Below are positions 43,869 to 52,797 of a stretch of 64,000 bases of DNA, in pieces. The translations under genes and the position numbers were made by a program. How positions within the stretch are numbered: position 1 is the first letter of the stretch; every line of letters begins with the position of its first letter. The DNA is from JAEYZM01 sp943372195 (lineage in GTDB: Bacteria > Bacteroidota > Bacteroidia > Sphingobacteriales > Sphingobacteriaceae). The DNA lies in contig CALRXS010000012.1 of assembly GCA_943372195.1 (NCBI GenBank), positions 1 through 64,000 on the forward strand, read 5' to 3'. The notes beneath the pieces are model-generated. The model had not been told where the DNA came from, ran no database searches, and saw only the letters and a list, made by a program, of their open reading frames with translations.

Positions 43869-46709
43869 TTACATTTCTTTGGCCAAAAATTTCCCTGTAT
43901 AACTCTTCTTATCTTTACAAAGCTCTTCTGGCGTACCTTCGAAAATTATTTGTCCGCCGCCTGCACCTCCCTCAGGTCCCATATCTATTACATGATCGGC
44001 GACTTTAATTACATCTAGGTTATGTTCAATCACTAAGACAGTGTTACCTCTATTTACTAATTCATTTAAAACTTTTAATAGAATTCTGATGTCTTCGAAA
44101 TGCAAGCCAGTAGTCGGTTCATCTAAAATGTAAATAGTCTTACCTGTATCTTTTTTAGAAAGTTCTGTTGCTAATTTCACTCTTTGTGCTTCACCACCAG
44201 ATAGGGTTACAGATGATTGTCCGAGCGTTATATAACCTAAGCCTACATCTTGTATCGTTTTTATTTTTCTTAGGATGTGTGGCATATTTTCAAAGAAGGG
44301 TACTGCTTCTTCTATACTCATATTTAAAACATCAGCAATTGATTTGCCTTTGTAACGCACTTCAAGTGTTTCTCTATTATATCTTTTACCATTACATGTT
44401 TCGCATAATACTTGAACGTCTGGCAAGAAATTCATTTCAATAACTTTCATACCTGCACCTTCGCAAGTTTCACATCTACCCCCTTTTACATTGAATGAAA
44501 ATCTACCTGGCTTATATCCTCTGATTTTTGCTTCAGGTAATTGAACAAATAAGTTTCTGATATCTGAAAATACTCCTGTGTATGTAGCAGGATTTGAACG
44601 TGGAGTTCTACCAATTGGAGTTTGATCAATTTCAATGACTTTATCTACATTCTTTAATCCTTCGATCGATTTATATGCTAATGGTTTGCGCTTTGAATTA
44701 TATATGTATTGATTTAAAATCGGATAAAGAGTTTCATTAATTAAAGTTGATTTGCCAGAACCAGAAACACCAGTTACACATATGAATTTACCTAATGGTA
44801 ATTTCAAATCTACATTTTTCAAATTGTTGCCAGTTGCAGATTTTAGTTCTATAACATCACCGCTTCCTGCTCTTCTTGTTGATGGTATTTCTATTGATCT
44901 TTCACCATTAATATATTGTGCAGTTGTAGTGTGAGATTTTAATATTTCTGCAGGTGTACCTTGTGCTACGATGTATCCGCCGTGAACACCAGCAGCCGGA
45001 CCAACATCAATTACATGATCGGCTTCAATGATCATGTCTTTATCATGCTCAACAACTAAAATAGAATTGCCAATATCTCTTAAGTTTTTAAGAGCATTAA
45101 TTAATTTTTCATTATCTCGTTGATGTAAACCAATAGAGGGCTCATCTAAAATATAAAGTACATTAACTAATTGTGAACCTATTTGTGTTGCTAATCGAAT
45201 TCTTTGTGCTTCACCGCCTGAAAGAGATTTTGAAACTCTATCTAAATTTAAATACTCTAACCCTACATCTAATAAAAATCCTATTCTTGAACGTATCTCT
45301 TTTAAGATTTCGGTTGCAATAGTATTTTGTCGTTCTGAAATTCTTTTTTCAATACCATCGAACCAGTTGTATAAACTTTTCAAATCCATCGATGCTAAAT
45401 CATAAATATGTTTACCATCTAGTTTGAAATACAATGATTCTTTTTTCAATCTGGCGCCTTCACAAACCGGACAAGTAACTTTTTGAACGAATTCTTCTAT
45501 ATCATGATTTTCATCGTCTGATTTTTTTTCGTTTTGTTGATCTAAATATTTTACAATACCATTAAACGTTACATTGTAGGTTGATTGTTGTCCGCCGTAT
45601 TGCATTTGAACTGGCAGGGGGTCGTCAGAGCCATAAAGTATAGCTTTTATTGCCTCTTTAGACATTTTCTCAATTGGTGTTTGCATAGTAAAGCCATATA
45701 CTTTACCTAATGCTTTTAATAATTGGAATGTCCAAGTTTCTCTATATTCACCCAAGGCAGCTATACCACCTTGAGTAATATTTTTTTTCTTATCAGGTAA
45801 TATTAACTTTTCATCTACTTCAAATACATACCCTAATCCGTCGCAATTTTCACAAGCACCATAAGGTGAATTAAATGAGAATGAATTAGGTTGTGGTTCG
45901 TCGTAAGATATGCCTGTATCAGAACACATCAAAAATTTACTGAAGTGTTGATCTTTGTTAGTTTCGTAATCAAGAATTTTTATAATGCCTTTCGATTGTT
46001 TCATAGCTGTTCTTACAGCATTGATAACTCTCATTTTATCATTAGCATTTACTACTATTCTATCTACAACAATCTCTATATCGTGAATTTTATATCGATC
46101 TAATTGCATCTTAGGTTCTAAGTCTACAATCTCATTATCAACTCTAACTTTTAAATAACCTTGTTTGCGAATTTGTTCAAATAATTCTCGGTAATGACCT
46201 TTTCGACCTTTAACTACTGGAGCTAAAATGGTAACAGTTTTTTGATCGTAAGTTGAGAATATATTTTCTATGATTTGGTCTTCACTCATCTTTACCATGA
46301 GCTTACCAGTATTGTAAGAATATGCATCGGCAACCCTTGCATAAAGCAAACGTAAGAAATCGTAAATTTCTGTAATTGTGCCTACTGTTGAACGCGGATT
46401 TTTACTGGTAGTTTTTTGCTCTATAGCAATAACTGGTGAAAGTCCATCAATCTTATCTACATCTGGCCTTTCTAATCCGCCTAAAAACTGTCGCGAATAA
46501 GCGTTGAAAGTCTCCATATATCTACGTTGACCTTCCGCATAAATAGTATCAAAAGCTAAAGATGATTTACCACTACCGCTAAGTCCGGTAATGACCACTA
46601 ACTTATTTCTCGGAAACTTTACATCGATATTTTTAAGATTGTGCACTCTTGCACCGTAGACCTCTATGTTTTGTATACCCGTTGATTCTTGCGACTTTTT
46701 CTTTGCCAT
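43869..46709 (-). CDS. uvrA: Excinuclease ABC subunit A
   Basis: UvrA scans DNA for bulky lesions and loads UvrB in nucleotide excision repair. The 946-residue protein has two ABC modules: Walker A GLSGSGKSSLAFDTIYAEG (from about residue 42) and GVSGSGKSTLINETLYP, signature SKSLSGGEAQR and SVTLSGGEAQR. Zinc-binding pairs are CPVCEGARLK and CETCEGAGMK with CETCNGKRYN. Length is normal. It is the only uvr gene in the window. Confidence 0.98.
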   Translation of the reverse strand: MAKKKSQESTGIQNIEVYGARVHNLKNIDVKFPRNKLVVITGLSGSGKSSLAFDTIYAEGQRRYMETFNAYSRQFLGGLERPDVDKIDGLSPVIAIEQKTTSKNPRSTVGTITEIYDFLRLLYARVADAYSYNTGKLMVKMSEDQIIENIFSTYDQKTVTILAPVVKGRKGHYRELFEQIRKQGYLKVRVDNEIVDLEPKMQLDRYKIHDIEIVVDRIVVNANDKMRVINAVRTAMKQSKGIIKILDYETNKDQHFSKFLMCSDTGISYDEPQPNSFSFNSPYGACENCDGLGYVFEVDEKLILPDKKKNITQGGIAALGEYRETWTFQLLKALGKVYGFTMQTPIEKMSKEAIKAILYGSDDPLPVQMQYGGQQSTYNVTFNGIVKYLDQQNEKKSDDENHDIEEFVQKVTCPVCEGARLKKESLYFKLDGKHIYDLASMDLKSLYNWFDGIEKRISERQNTIATEILKEIRSRIGFLLDVGLEYLNLDRVSKSLSGGEAQRIRLATQIGSQLVNVLYILDEPSIGLHQRDNEKLINALKNLRDIGNSILVVEHDKDMIIEADHVIDVGPAAGVHGGYIVAQGTPAEILKSHTTTAQYINGERSIEIPSTRRAGSGDVIELKSATGNNLKNVDLKLPLGKFICVTGVSGSGKSTLINETLYPILNQYIYNSKRKPLAYKSIEGLKNVDKVIEIDQTPIGRTPRSNPATYTGVFSDIRNLFVQLPEAKIRGYKPGRFSFNVKGGRCETCEGAGMKVIEMNFLPDVQVLCETCNGKRYNRETLEVRYKGKSIADVLNMSIEEAVPFFENMPHILRKIKTIQDVGLGYITLGQSSVTLSGGEAQRVKLATELSKKDTGKTIYILDEPTTGLHFEDIRILLKVLNELVNRGNTVLVIEHNLDVIKVADHVIDMGPEGGAGGGQIIFEGTPEELCKDKKSYTGKFLAKEM

Positions 46710-46747
46710 AATTATACCTGCAAGATACTAATTATTCAGAGCAAGTT

Positions 46748-46781
46748 TCGAATAGCTTTTATATAAAAAAAAGCTATTCGA
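46748..46781 (-). terminator. Hairpin downstream of the lytic transglycosylase gene
   Basis: TCGAATAGCTTTT and AAAAGCTATTCGA form a perfect 13-base stem between the transglycosylase stop and the uvrA start. A strong external T tract is missing, so termination is probable rather than certain. Confidence 0.55.
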
Positions 46782-46786
46782 TATAA

Positions 46787-47743
46787 CTATTTTACAAATG
46801 GATCTCTGTTTAAGTACCCTTCTTTAGGTAACTGAATATAATATGATTTGTTTTCTTTGTTTTCAAGAAAAGCTTCTCTTAACCAAGGGTTAAAAGTTTT
46901 TAAAGTTTTGTAATTCACAGCTAAATGAGCAGAGAATTTAGCGAAGTCTTGAATGCTAGTATCAACCTTTATTGTATAAGTCGGTATCAATGAATACAAA
47001 TCTTTCTTACGAATGCTATATCCATATTCCTCTGGATGTTGCATGATTTCTTTCATCGCCACGATTCTAAAAACATAACGAGCTGTTTCTTGATTAAGAA
47101 TTAAATCGTAATAGTTTTTAGCATCTTGTCTAGATAGTTGAGTTTTGATGGCTGTCGGACCCATATTATAAGCTGCAGCTACGAGTGTCCAGCTACCTAA
47201 TTCTTTATACAACTTATTAAAGTAATCACATGCGGCTTGTGTAGATTTTTCAACATGATATCTTTCATCTACTTGATTGTTTACCTCAAGTCCTAATTCT
47301 TTAGCAGTACCCTCCATAAATTGCCAGAAACCAACGGCACCAGCAGGAGATGTTAAATTCAAAAATCCGGTTTCAATTACAGGTATATATTTGAAATCAT
47401 TCGGAATACCATTACGTTTTAAGATAGGTTCAATAATTGGGAACCATCTGTTTGCACGCTTATGAATTAAGATTGTTTGAGTTTGCCAATAAGTATTTAC
47501 TGTAAGCTCCCTATCCATTCTCTCGAAAACTTCGAAATCATTCATCGGTAACTTTTCTTCGGCAAAATGAAGATCAGTTGGAATTTCTAATGCGAATACT
47601 TGGTATTTAGATTTGAACAATTGCTTGTGCTCATCGTCACCAACTACTCTTGTACTAAATGTGAATAGTTGAAGTACCATTGTTAGAATCATTATTAATC
47701 CTAAACTTATGATCGTCTTACTATGTTTAATGATTGTCTGCAT
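46787..47743 (-). CDS. Membrane-anchored lytic transglycosylase (SLT domain)
   Basis: The 318-residue protein has an N-terminal membrane segment (IISLGLIMILTMVLQLFTF) and a Slt70-type lysozyme fold at about 115-230. Its catalytic glutamate is E124 in IPVIETGFLN, followed by AGAVGFWQFM and AAAYNMGPTAIK. It cleaves peptidoglycan with formation of 1,6-anhydromuramic acid. This resembles the MltD group, but no LysM repeat is visible. Confidence 0.88.
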   Translation of the reverse strand: MQTIIKHSKTIISLGLIMILTMVLQLFTFSTRVVGDDEHKQLFKSKYQVFALEIPTDLHFAEEKLPMNDFEVFERMDRELTVNTYWQTQTILIHKRANRWFPIIEPILKRNGIPNDFKYIPVIETGFLNLTSPAGAVGFWQFMEGTAKELGLEVNNQVDERYHVEKSTQAACDYFNKLYKELGSWTLVAAAYNMGPTAIKTQLSRQDAKNYYDLILNQETARYVFRIVAMKEIMQHPEEYGYSIRKKDLYSLIPTYTIKVDTSIQDFAKFSAHLAVNYKTLKTFNPWLREAFLENKENKSYYIQLPKEGYLNRDPFVK

Positions 47744-47971
47744 AATTTTTCTCCTTTCTCAGTTAATTATCTTGATGCTTAAATCGCCGCAAAAATACTG
47801 ATAATTAGACTCTTTTCATATAGATGCTCAAATAATTAGCATTTGACTGTGGATAATTTTCTACACTTTTGGTTCAAAAAATTGCCTTATGAGCTTTAAA
47901 GCAAGATTAATTGTAGAAGAAAAAAAATGTATTTTTTTATTAATATTTCAACATTTCAGCCGATTTAGCCG

Positions 47972-47979
47972 TATTTTTG
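47972..47979 (+). promoter_or_regulatory. TAnnTTTG -7 promoter box of the pseudouridine synthase gene
   Basis: TATTTTTG ends four bases before the ATG at 47984, again implying a leaderless or nearly leaderless transcript. Confidence 0.6.
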
Positions 47980-47983
47980 CAAA

Positions 47984-49693
47984 ATGAAATACCAGAAAAA
48001 AGATCGTCGTGACGACGAACGCAGACCTAGAAAAGCAACATCTGAGAGGTCTAATTCAGAGAGAACTAGCAGTTCAAGAAGTAGAAGTTCTAACGATAAT
48101 TCAGAACGTCCTATTCGTTCTTCATCACCAAGAGACAAGTTTGGAAAAGATGAAAGAGCACCAAGAGCAAGAAGAGACGACTCTTCGAGCAGACCGTACA
48201 GAGATAATCCAGAAAGATCATCAAGCAGAAGAAGTTCTGATTTTAACGATAGACCGAAATCTAGAAGTAATTCAGAATTTGGTGATAGACCGAAAAGAAC
48301 AAACTCTGACTTTAACGACAGACCGAAAAGAACATCATATAAAGATAATTCAGATAGACCATCAAGAGGAAGTTCAAGCTTTAACGATAAGCCAAGAGAA
48401 AGAAGAAGTAGTTCTGATTTTAATGACAGACCAAAATCAAGAACTAATTCAGATTTTAACGATAGACCGAAAAGAGGATCTTATAAAGAAAATTTAGAAA
48501 GAACTAATAGAAAAAGTTCTGAATTCAACGATAAACCTAGAGAAAGAAGAAGTAATACTGATCTCAACGATAGACCAAAAAGATCTAGTTCAGACTTTAA
48601 CGACAAACCGAGAGAAAGAAGAAGTAGTTCTGATTTCAACGACAGACCAAAAAGATCTAGTTCAGACTTTAACGATAAACCTAGAGAGAGAAGAAGCAGT
48701 TCTGATTTCAATGAAAGACCGAAAAGATCTAGTTCAGACTTTAACGATAAACCAAGAGAAAGAAGTAGTAGTACAGATTTCAACGACAGACCTAAGAGGA
48801 CATCTGAATACAGCGATAAACCTGTAGAGCGAAAATCAAAATCTGATTCAACTGACAGAGCAAAAAGATTCAACTCTGAGAAAACTAAAAGATCAAGTAG
48901 AACTACAGATACTGATTCTTCTGAAAAAAAAAATTCAAAAAATCTAAACACAAGTTTTAGTAAAAACTCTGAAGACGATTTAATTCGATTGAATAGATAC
49001 ATCTCTAATTCAGGTGTATGTTCTAGAAGAAAGGCTGATGAGTTAATTTTGAATGGTGAAGTAACTGTTAATGGTGAAACAGTAAAAGAATTAGGATATA
49101 AAGTAAAGGTTTCAGATAAGATAAAATTTCAAGGCAAACTATTAAAGCCCGGAAATTTAGAGTACATATTATTAAATAAGCCTAAAGATTTTATCACCAC
49201 TACTGATGACCCATTAGAGAGAAAAACAGTAATGGATTTAGTGAGAAATGCCTCGACTGAAAGAGTTTATCCGGTAGGCAGATTAGATAGAAATACAACC
49301 GGATTGTTATTGTTTACTAATGACGGTGACTTAGCTGATCGATTGGCACATCCGAGAAATCAGGTAAGAAAAATCTACGAAGTTGAACTCGATAAATCTT
49401 TAAGCACAAGTGATTTCGAAAAAATCAAAGAAGGATTAGAACTCGAAGACGGATTAGCAAAAGTAGATGCGATAAGTTATCTAGATGGTAAAGCTAAAAA
49501 GCATGTAGGAGTAGAGATTCATATAGGTAGAAATAGAATTGTAAGAAGAATTTTTGAATCGATAGGATACGAGGTTATTAAATTAGATCGAGTGGTTTAT
49601 GCTGGACTTACGAAAAAAGATTTACCAAGAGGAAGGTTCCGTCATTTAACAAAGGAAGAAATTATTTATATTAAACATTTAAATAAGTATTAA
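47984..49693 (+). CDS. RsuA/RluB-family pseudouridine synthase with Arg/Ser repeat tail
   Basis: The 569-residue protein has an N-terminal region of about 320 residues rich in Arg, Ser, Asp and Lys, built from units of the type SSSDFNDRPKR. It is followed by an S4 RNA-binding domain (about 330-390, RLNRYISNSGVCSRRKADEL) and a pseudouridine synthase domain with catalytic D435 in VGRLDRNTTGLLLF. RluB modifies 23S rRNA, and RsuA-type enzymes act on 16S rRNA; which applies is not certain. The basic tail probably adds non-specific RNA binding. mtgA follows three bases later. Confidence 0.9.
   Translation: MKYQKKDRRDDERRPRKATSERSNSERTSSSRSRSSNDNSERPIRSSSPRDKFGKDERAPRARRDDSSSRPYRDNPERSSSRRSSDFNDRPKSRSNSEFGDRPKRTNSDFNDRPKRTSYKDNSDRPSRGSSSFNDKPRERRSSSDFNDRPKSRTNSDFNDRPKRGSYKENLERTNRKSSEFNDKPRERRSNTDLNDRPKRSSSDFNDKPRERRSSSDFNDRPKRSSSDFNDKPRERRSSSDFNERPKRSSSDFNDKPRERSSSTDFNDRPKRTSEYSDKPVERKSKSDSTDRAKRFNSEKTKRSSRTTDTDSSEKKNSKNLNTSFSKNSEDDLIRLNRYISNSGVCSRRKADELILNGEVTVNGETVKELGYKVKVSDKIKFQGKLLKPGNLEYILLNKPKDFITTTDDPLERKTVMDLVRNASTERVYPVGRLDRNTTGLLLFTNDGDLADRLAHPRNQVRKIYEVELDKSLSTSDFEKIKEGLELEDGLAKVDAISYLDGKAKKHVGVEIHIGRNRIVRRIFESIGYEVIKLDRVVYAGLTKKDLPRGRFRHLTKEEIIYIKHLNKY
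48584..48799 (+). repeat. Three tandem 72-base repeats inside the pseudouridine synthase gene
   Basis: Three in-frame copies of a 72-base unit encode residues 201-272 (SSSDFNDKPRERR then SSSDFNDRPKR, with small changes). Degenerate copies extend back to about 48235. Most differences are silent or conservative, indicating copy-number change by recombination or slippage. Confidence 0.85.
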
Positions 49694-49696
49694 TCG

Positions 49697-50380
49697 ATGA
49701 AGAAATTTTGGAGCTTTATAAAAAAAGTAATTTTATATTTCTTCATTATTAGTATTGGCATCACTATCATATATCGTTTTGTTCCACCACTAGTAACATT
49801 TTTAATGCTTCAGCGTGTAGTGGAACAAAAGATTGATGGAGAAGAAATAAAACTCAAAAAAGATTGGGTGCCAATTGAAGATATTTCTACGTTTATGCAA
49901 CGTGCTGTAATTGCATCAGAAGATCAACATTTCATCAAACATTGGGGCTTCGATTTAGAGGCGATAGAAAAAGCTTACAACTCGAACAAGAAAAGTAAGA
50001 GAATAAAAGGCGGCTCTACCATTACTCAACAAACTGCTAAAAATATTTTTTTATGGCCATCAAGGTCATATGTTCGTAAAGCACTTGAAGCATATTTCAC
50101 TATTCTAATAGAACTATTCTGGAGTAAAGAAAGAATATTAGAAGTGTACCTAAACTCAATAGAGATGGGTGATGGTGTTTACGGAATTGAAGCTGCATCA
50201 CAACATTATTTTAAAAAGCCTGCAAAAGATTTAAGCAAAAGAGAATCTGCTGCAATAGCTGCAATATTACCCAACCCACGTAAATGGTCTGCATCTAAAC
50301 CGAATGCTTACATTCAAAAAAGACAGTTTAGAATTCTCAAAAAAATGAAATACATACCGAAACCAACATGGATTGAGTAA
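49697..50380 (+). CDS. mtgA: Monofunctional biosynthetic peptidoglycan glycosyltransferase
   Basis: MtgA polymerises lipid II into glycan strands at the inner membrane. The 227-residue protein has one N-terminal membrane helix (VILYFFIISIGITIIY) and the family GT51 motifs: ASEDQHFIKHWGFD with catalytic E75, KGGSTITQQTAKN, LEVYLNSIEMG and AAIAAILPNP. No transpeptidase domain is present. It lies three bases after the pseudouridine synthase gene. Confidence 0.95.
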   Translation: MKKFWSFIKKVILYFFIISIGITIIYRFVPPLVTFLMLQRVVEQKIDGEEIKLKKDWVPIEDISTFMQRAVIASEDQHFIKHWGFDLEAIEKAYNSNKKSKRIKGGSTITQQTAKNIFLWPSRSYVRKALEAYFTILIELFWSKERILEVYLNSIEMGDGVYGIEAASQHYFKKPAKDLSKRESAAIAAILPNPRKWSASKPNAYIQKRQFRILKKMKYIPKPTWIE

Positions 50381-50384
50381 TATA

Positions 50385-51308
50385 TTACTCATGCAACATC
50401 ATGTATTTCTGAGTAGGCTTAGCTTTGTATTGTTGTCTTAGATGCATCAAAGCATTCAATGTTGCCTGGTTCCAAACTAGTGGAGTATCTGATAAGTCAG
50501 TTCTTGTTGTATTTATTAAAGCGTTAATATCATTCGGTGCAAATAATGTACGAATGTTTAATACTTGCTCTACAAAACTCGATTGTTTTGCTACCACAAT
50601 GCCTTCTGAAACTATAGACACAACCTTACCTTCTTTATTCATTAATCCGGCGCACAAAACTAATACACCTATAGGGTCATTTAACGATTGAATCTTCTCC
50701 CCTTTTATAATATTGTTTGTACCTAAATCAATAAAATAATTTTTAGCTGAAGCTGTAGTACTACTAAATATACCACGATCTTTTAATGGCGCAGATGGGT
50801 AAATTAATGTCTCTCTTAAACAAGGCACAATGACATAATCTAATTGCTCTGAAATCATCACTGCTTGTAATTGCTCTGTAAATTTCTTCTTCCCTTTATA
50901 TGATGCTAATACTACTCTATTATTTGGCAAACCTTCAAGCGGCGTTCTATCAACAAACATCGGAACATCTAAACCTTCTCCTATTGTACCAAAAAACATC
51001 TCTGGTAATTCATGCTCTTTGAATTGATTAGTAAACGTAAGTTTTTTTATTCCTTGTGATATAAATACTGAATCGATATTGCTTAATAAAATCGACATTT
51101 TTGAATTAGCCATCATAAATTCAGCATCTGAATTCGCATAACGTGTAGGTATAAATCCGATTTTTGCATCAGCAGAAACCACATGCTTATTTCTAAGCTC
51201 TGCATAATAAGGAGAACCTAATTGTTGTGGCTGTTGATTCTTGGGTAAATCGAAAGATAAAAATGCTACTGATAATAAAGTGAACAAGAATAAAAATTTC
51301 GTTTTCAT
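50385..51308 (-). CDS. Exported protein of unknown function
   Basis: ATG at 51308 is chosen because it gives a good signal peptide (FLFLFTLLSVAFLSF); an upstream start adds a poor extension. The mature protein of about 285 residues shows no motif I can assign. It contains YVIVPCLRETLIYPS and LVLCAGLMNKEGKVVSI. The absence of aromatic strand ends argues against a barrel. A repeat-rich gap separates it from the rplI operon upstream. Confidence 0.6.
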   Translation of the reverse strand: MKTKFLFLFTLLSVAFLSFDLPKNQQPQQLGSPYYAELRNKHVVSADAKIGFIPTRYANSDAEFMMANSKMSILLSNIDSVFISQGIKKLTFTNQFKEHELPEMFFGTIGEGLDVPMFVDRTPLEGLPNNRVVLASYKGKKKFTEQLQAVMISEQLDYVIVPCLRETLIYPSAPLKDRGIFSSTTASAKNYFIDLGTNNIIKGEKIQSLNDPIGVLVLCAGLMNKEGKVVSIVSEGIVVAKQSSFVEQVLNIRTLFAPNDINALINTTRTDLSDTPLVWNQATLNALMHLRQQYKAKPTQKYMMLHE

Positions 51309-51349
51309 AAAATTCGTTTTATGTAATGACAACAATTTTGTACAATACC

Positions 51350-51466
51350 CTTAATTAGGTTATTAAGAAATTAAGAAATTGTTTATTTAGGCAAAAAATT
51401 TATTATTACACCTTAATAACCTAATCCCTTAATAACATAATAACTTAATTTCTTAATAACTTAATT
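51350..51466. repeat. Inverted pair of 8-base tandem arrays
   Basis: Left array at 51350-51380 and right array at 51412-51466 (CTTAATAA, CCTAATCC, CTTAATAA, CATAATAA, CTTAATTT, CTTAATAA, CTTAATTC). ATTAGGTTATTAAG at 51354 is the exact reverse complement of CTTAATAACCTAAT at 51412. The unit here is eight bases, not seven as at other loci. Confidence 0.75.
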
Positions 51467-51467
51467 C

Positions 51468-51508
51468 AAATAAAATAAAAAAGCCCCATTCAAATAATGA
51501 ATGGGGCT
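51468..51508 (-). terminator. Rho-independent terminator of the rpsF-rpsR-rplI operon
   Basis: AGCCCCATTCA and TGAATGGGGCT form a perfect 11-base stem with a 5-base loop (51482-51508). On the minus strand it is followed by TTTTTATTTTATTT. Confidence 0.9.
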
Positions 51509-51528
51509 CTTAAATATTATGCTGTTAA

Positions 51529-51972
51529 TTATTCAGCAACTACTTCAAACGAAACTTGAATTTTCACTTCTTTGTGTAAGTTCAAGTTAGCAACGTAGCT
51601 ACCTAAGAATTTAACATCCGACTCAAAAGTAATTCTCTTACGATCTACTTCGAATCCTAATTTTTTCAATGCTTCAGCAAATTGAATTGTATTCACTGCA
51701 CCGAAAATCTTACCTGATTCACCAGCTTTAGCACCTATTGAAACAGTTACGTTTTGTAAGCCTGCTGCAATTGTTTCAGCATCACCTTTAATACGATCTT
51801 GTTTAAATTGTGTTTGGCGTAAATTCTCAGCTAAAATCTTACGATTTGAATCATTCGCAATAACTGCATAGCCTTTTGGGATCAAATAGTTACGACCGTA
51901 ACCATCTTTTACTCTGACAACATCGTCTTTGTAACCCAAATTCTTAATATCTTGTTTTAATATAACTTCCAT
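51529..51972 (-). CDS. rplI: 50S ribosomal protein L9
   Basis: The 147-residue protein has the L9 opening MEVILKQDIKNLGYKDDVVRVKDG cut by GYGRNYLIPKGYA, then the C-terminal domain with SGKIFGAVNTIQFAEAL. L9 binds 23S rRNA at the base of the L1 stalk. It is the last gene of the rpsF-rpsR-rplI operon, 13 bases after rpsR, and is followed by a strong terminator. Confidence 0.97.
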   Translation of the reverse strand: MEVILKQDIKNLGYKDDVVRVKDGYGRNYLIPKGYAVIANDSNRKILAENLRQTQFKQDRIKGDAETIAAGLQNVTVSIGAKAGESGKIFGAVNTIQFAEALKKLGFEVDRKRITFESDVKFLGSYVANLNLHKEVKIQVSFEVVAE

Positions 51973-51985
51973 TTCGTGTCCCTCC

Positions 51986-52249
51986 TTATTTCAATGAATC
52001 TGCAACATAAGGTAATACACCGATGTGGCGAGCACGCTTTACAGCTTGTGCTACTTTACGCTGATATTTTAATGAAGTACCAGTTAAACGACGTGGTAAA
52101 ATTTTACCTTGATCGTTAATGAACTTTAATAAAAAGTTAGCGTCTTTGTAATCGATATACTTAATACCATTTTTCTTAAAACGGCAGTATTTTTTACGGT
52201 TATCCTCCACCTTGGGAGCTGTTACGTAGCTAATATTATCTTTTGCCAT
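51986..52249 (-). CDS. rpsR: 30S ribosomal protein S18
   Basis: The 87-residue protein has KYCRFKKNGIKYIDYKDANF, FINDQGKILPRRLTGTSLKY and QRKVAQAVKRARHIGVLPYV, the S18 signature. S18 pairs with S6 in the small-subunit platform. The single conserved cysteine shows it is the zinc-independent form. It begins one base after the rpsF stop. Confidence 0.97.
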   Translation of the reverse strand: MAKDNISYVTAPKVEDNRKKYCRFKKNGIKYIDYKDANFLLKFINDQGKILPRRLTGTSLKYQRKVAQAVKRARHIGVLPYVADSLK

Positions 52250-52250
52250 C

Positions 52251-52622
52251 TTAGTTTGCCTCCTCTACTACTTTTACCTTTTTTGGAAGTGGAGCTAATT
52301 GACCATTGCGCTTACGATCATTGTATGCTACTGCATGCTTGTCTAAGGCAATAGTTAAGAAACGCATGATTCTCTCATCACGTTTGTACTCAACTTCTAA
52401 TTTGTTAATTAATTCACCACTCGCTTTAAACTCCGTCAAATGATAGAAGCCCGTAGTCTTCTTTTGAATAGGATAAGCTAGTTTTTTCAGACCCCAATTG
52501 TCTTCTGCGACAATTTCGGCACCGTTATCAGTCAAAACTTTCTTGAATTTGGCAATCACCTCTTTCAATTGTTCTTCTGATAACAAAGGGGTCACAACGA
52601 TTAACGTTTCGTAATTCTTCAT
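52251..52622 (-). CDS. rpsF: 30S ribosomal protein S6
   Basis: The 123-residue protein has the S6 fold signature: MKNYETLIVVTPLLSEEQ, NWGLKKLAYPIQKKTTGFYH and EYKRDERIMRFLTIAL. S6 heads the conserved operon with rpsR and rplI. A TACATTTG promoter box lies about 48 bases upstream, and the leader can form a small CCAC/GTGG hairpin. I could not confirm a canonical S6:S18 autoregulatory site. Confidence 0.97.
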   Translation of the reverse strand: MKNYETLIVVTPLLSEEQLKEVIAKFKKVLTDNGAEIVAEDNWGLKKLAYPIQKKTTGFYHLTEFKASGELINKLEVEYKRDERIMRFLTIALDKHAVAYNDRKRNGQLAPLPKKVKVVEEAN

Positions 52623-52670
52623 TGTGTTACTTTGCTTTGTTTTTTATGTTATTTCCACTTATGTGGGCTG

Positions 52671-52678
52671 CAAATGTA
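52671..52678 (-). promoter_or_regulatory. TAnnTTTG -7 promoter box of the rpsF operon
   Basis: The minus strand reads TACATTTG, giving a leader of about 45 bases before rpsF. Confidence 0.55.
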
Positions 52679-52722
52679 AGGCTTATTGAGTATAATTGCA
52701 AGAGGAATGTTAAAATTTTGAG

Positions 52723-52797
52723 GTACAATGTATTATGTACAAAGTACTATGTATTAGGTATTAAGTACATTGTACATAATACCTAATACTTTGTACA
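52723..52797. repeat. Palindromic heptamer array, GTACAAT/GTATTAG type
   Basis: Units GTACAAT, GTATTAT, GTACAAA, GTACTAT, GTATTAG, GTATTAA and GTACATT fold back onto AATACCTAATACTTTGTACA. One arm has exactly one extra 7-base unit. The array lies between the rpsF promoter and the methyltransferase, and supplies the last residues (ICTKY) and the stop of the latter. Confidence 0.82.

Noticed and set aside
47984..49002. Long open frames in another forward frame (48009-48497) and on the minus strand (48481-49002) inside the pseudouridine synthase gene
   Set aside because: They are by-products of the low-complexity 72-base repeats, which keep several frames open. They show repeat-like, non-natural composition and have no promoter.
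52623..52670. S6:S18 autoregulatory RNA element in the rpsF leader
   Set aside because: Only a short CCAC/GTGG hairpin is seen, without the conserved CCG-containing bulge known for that element.
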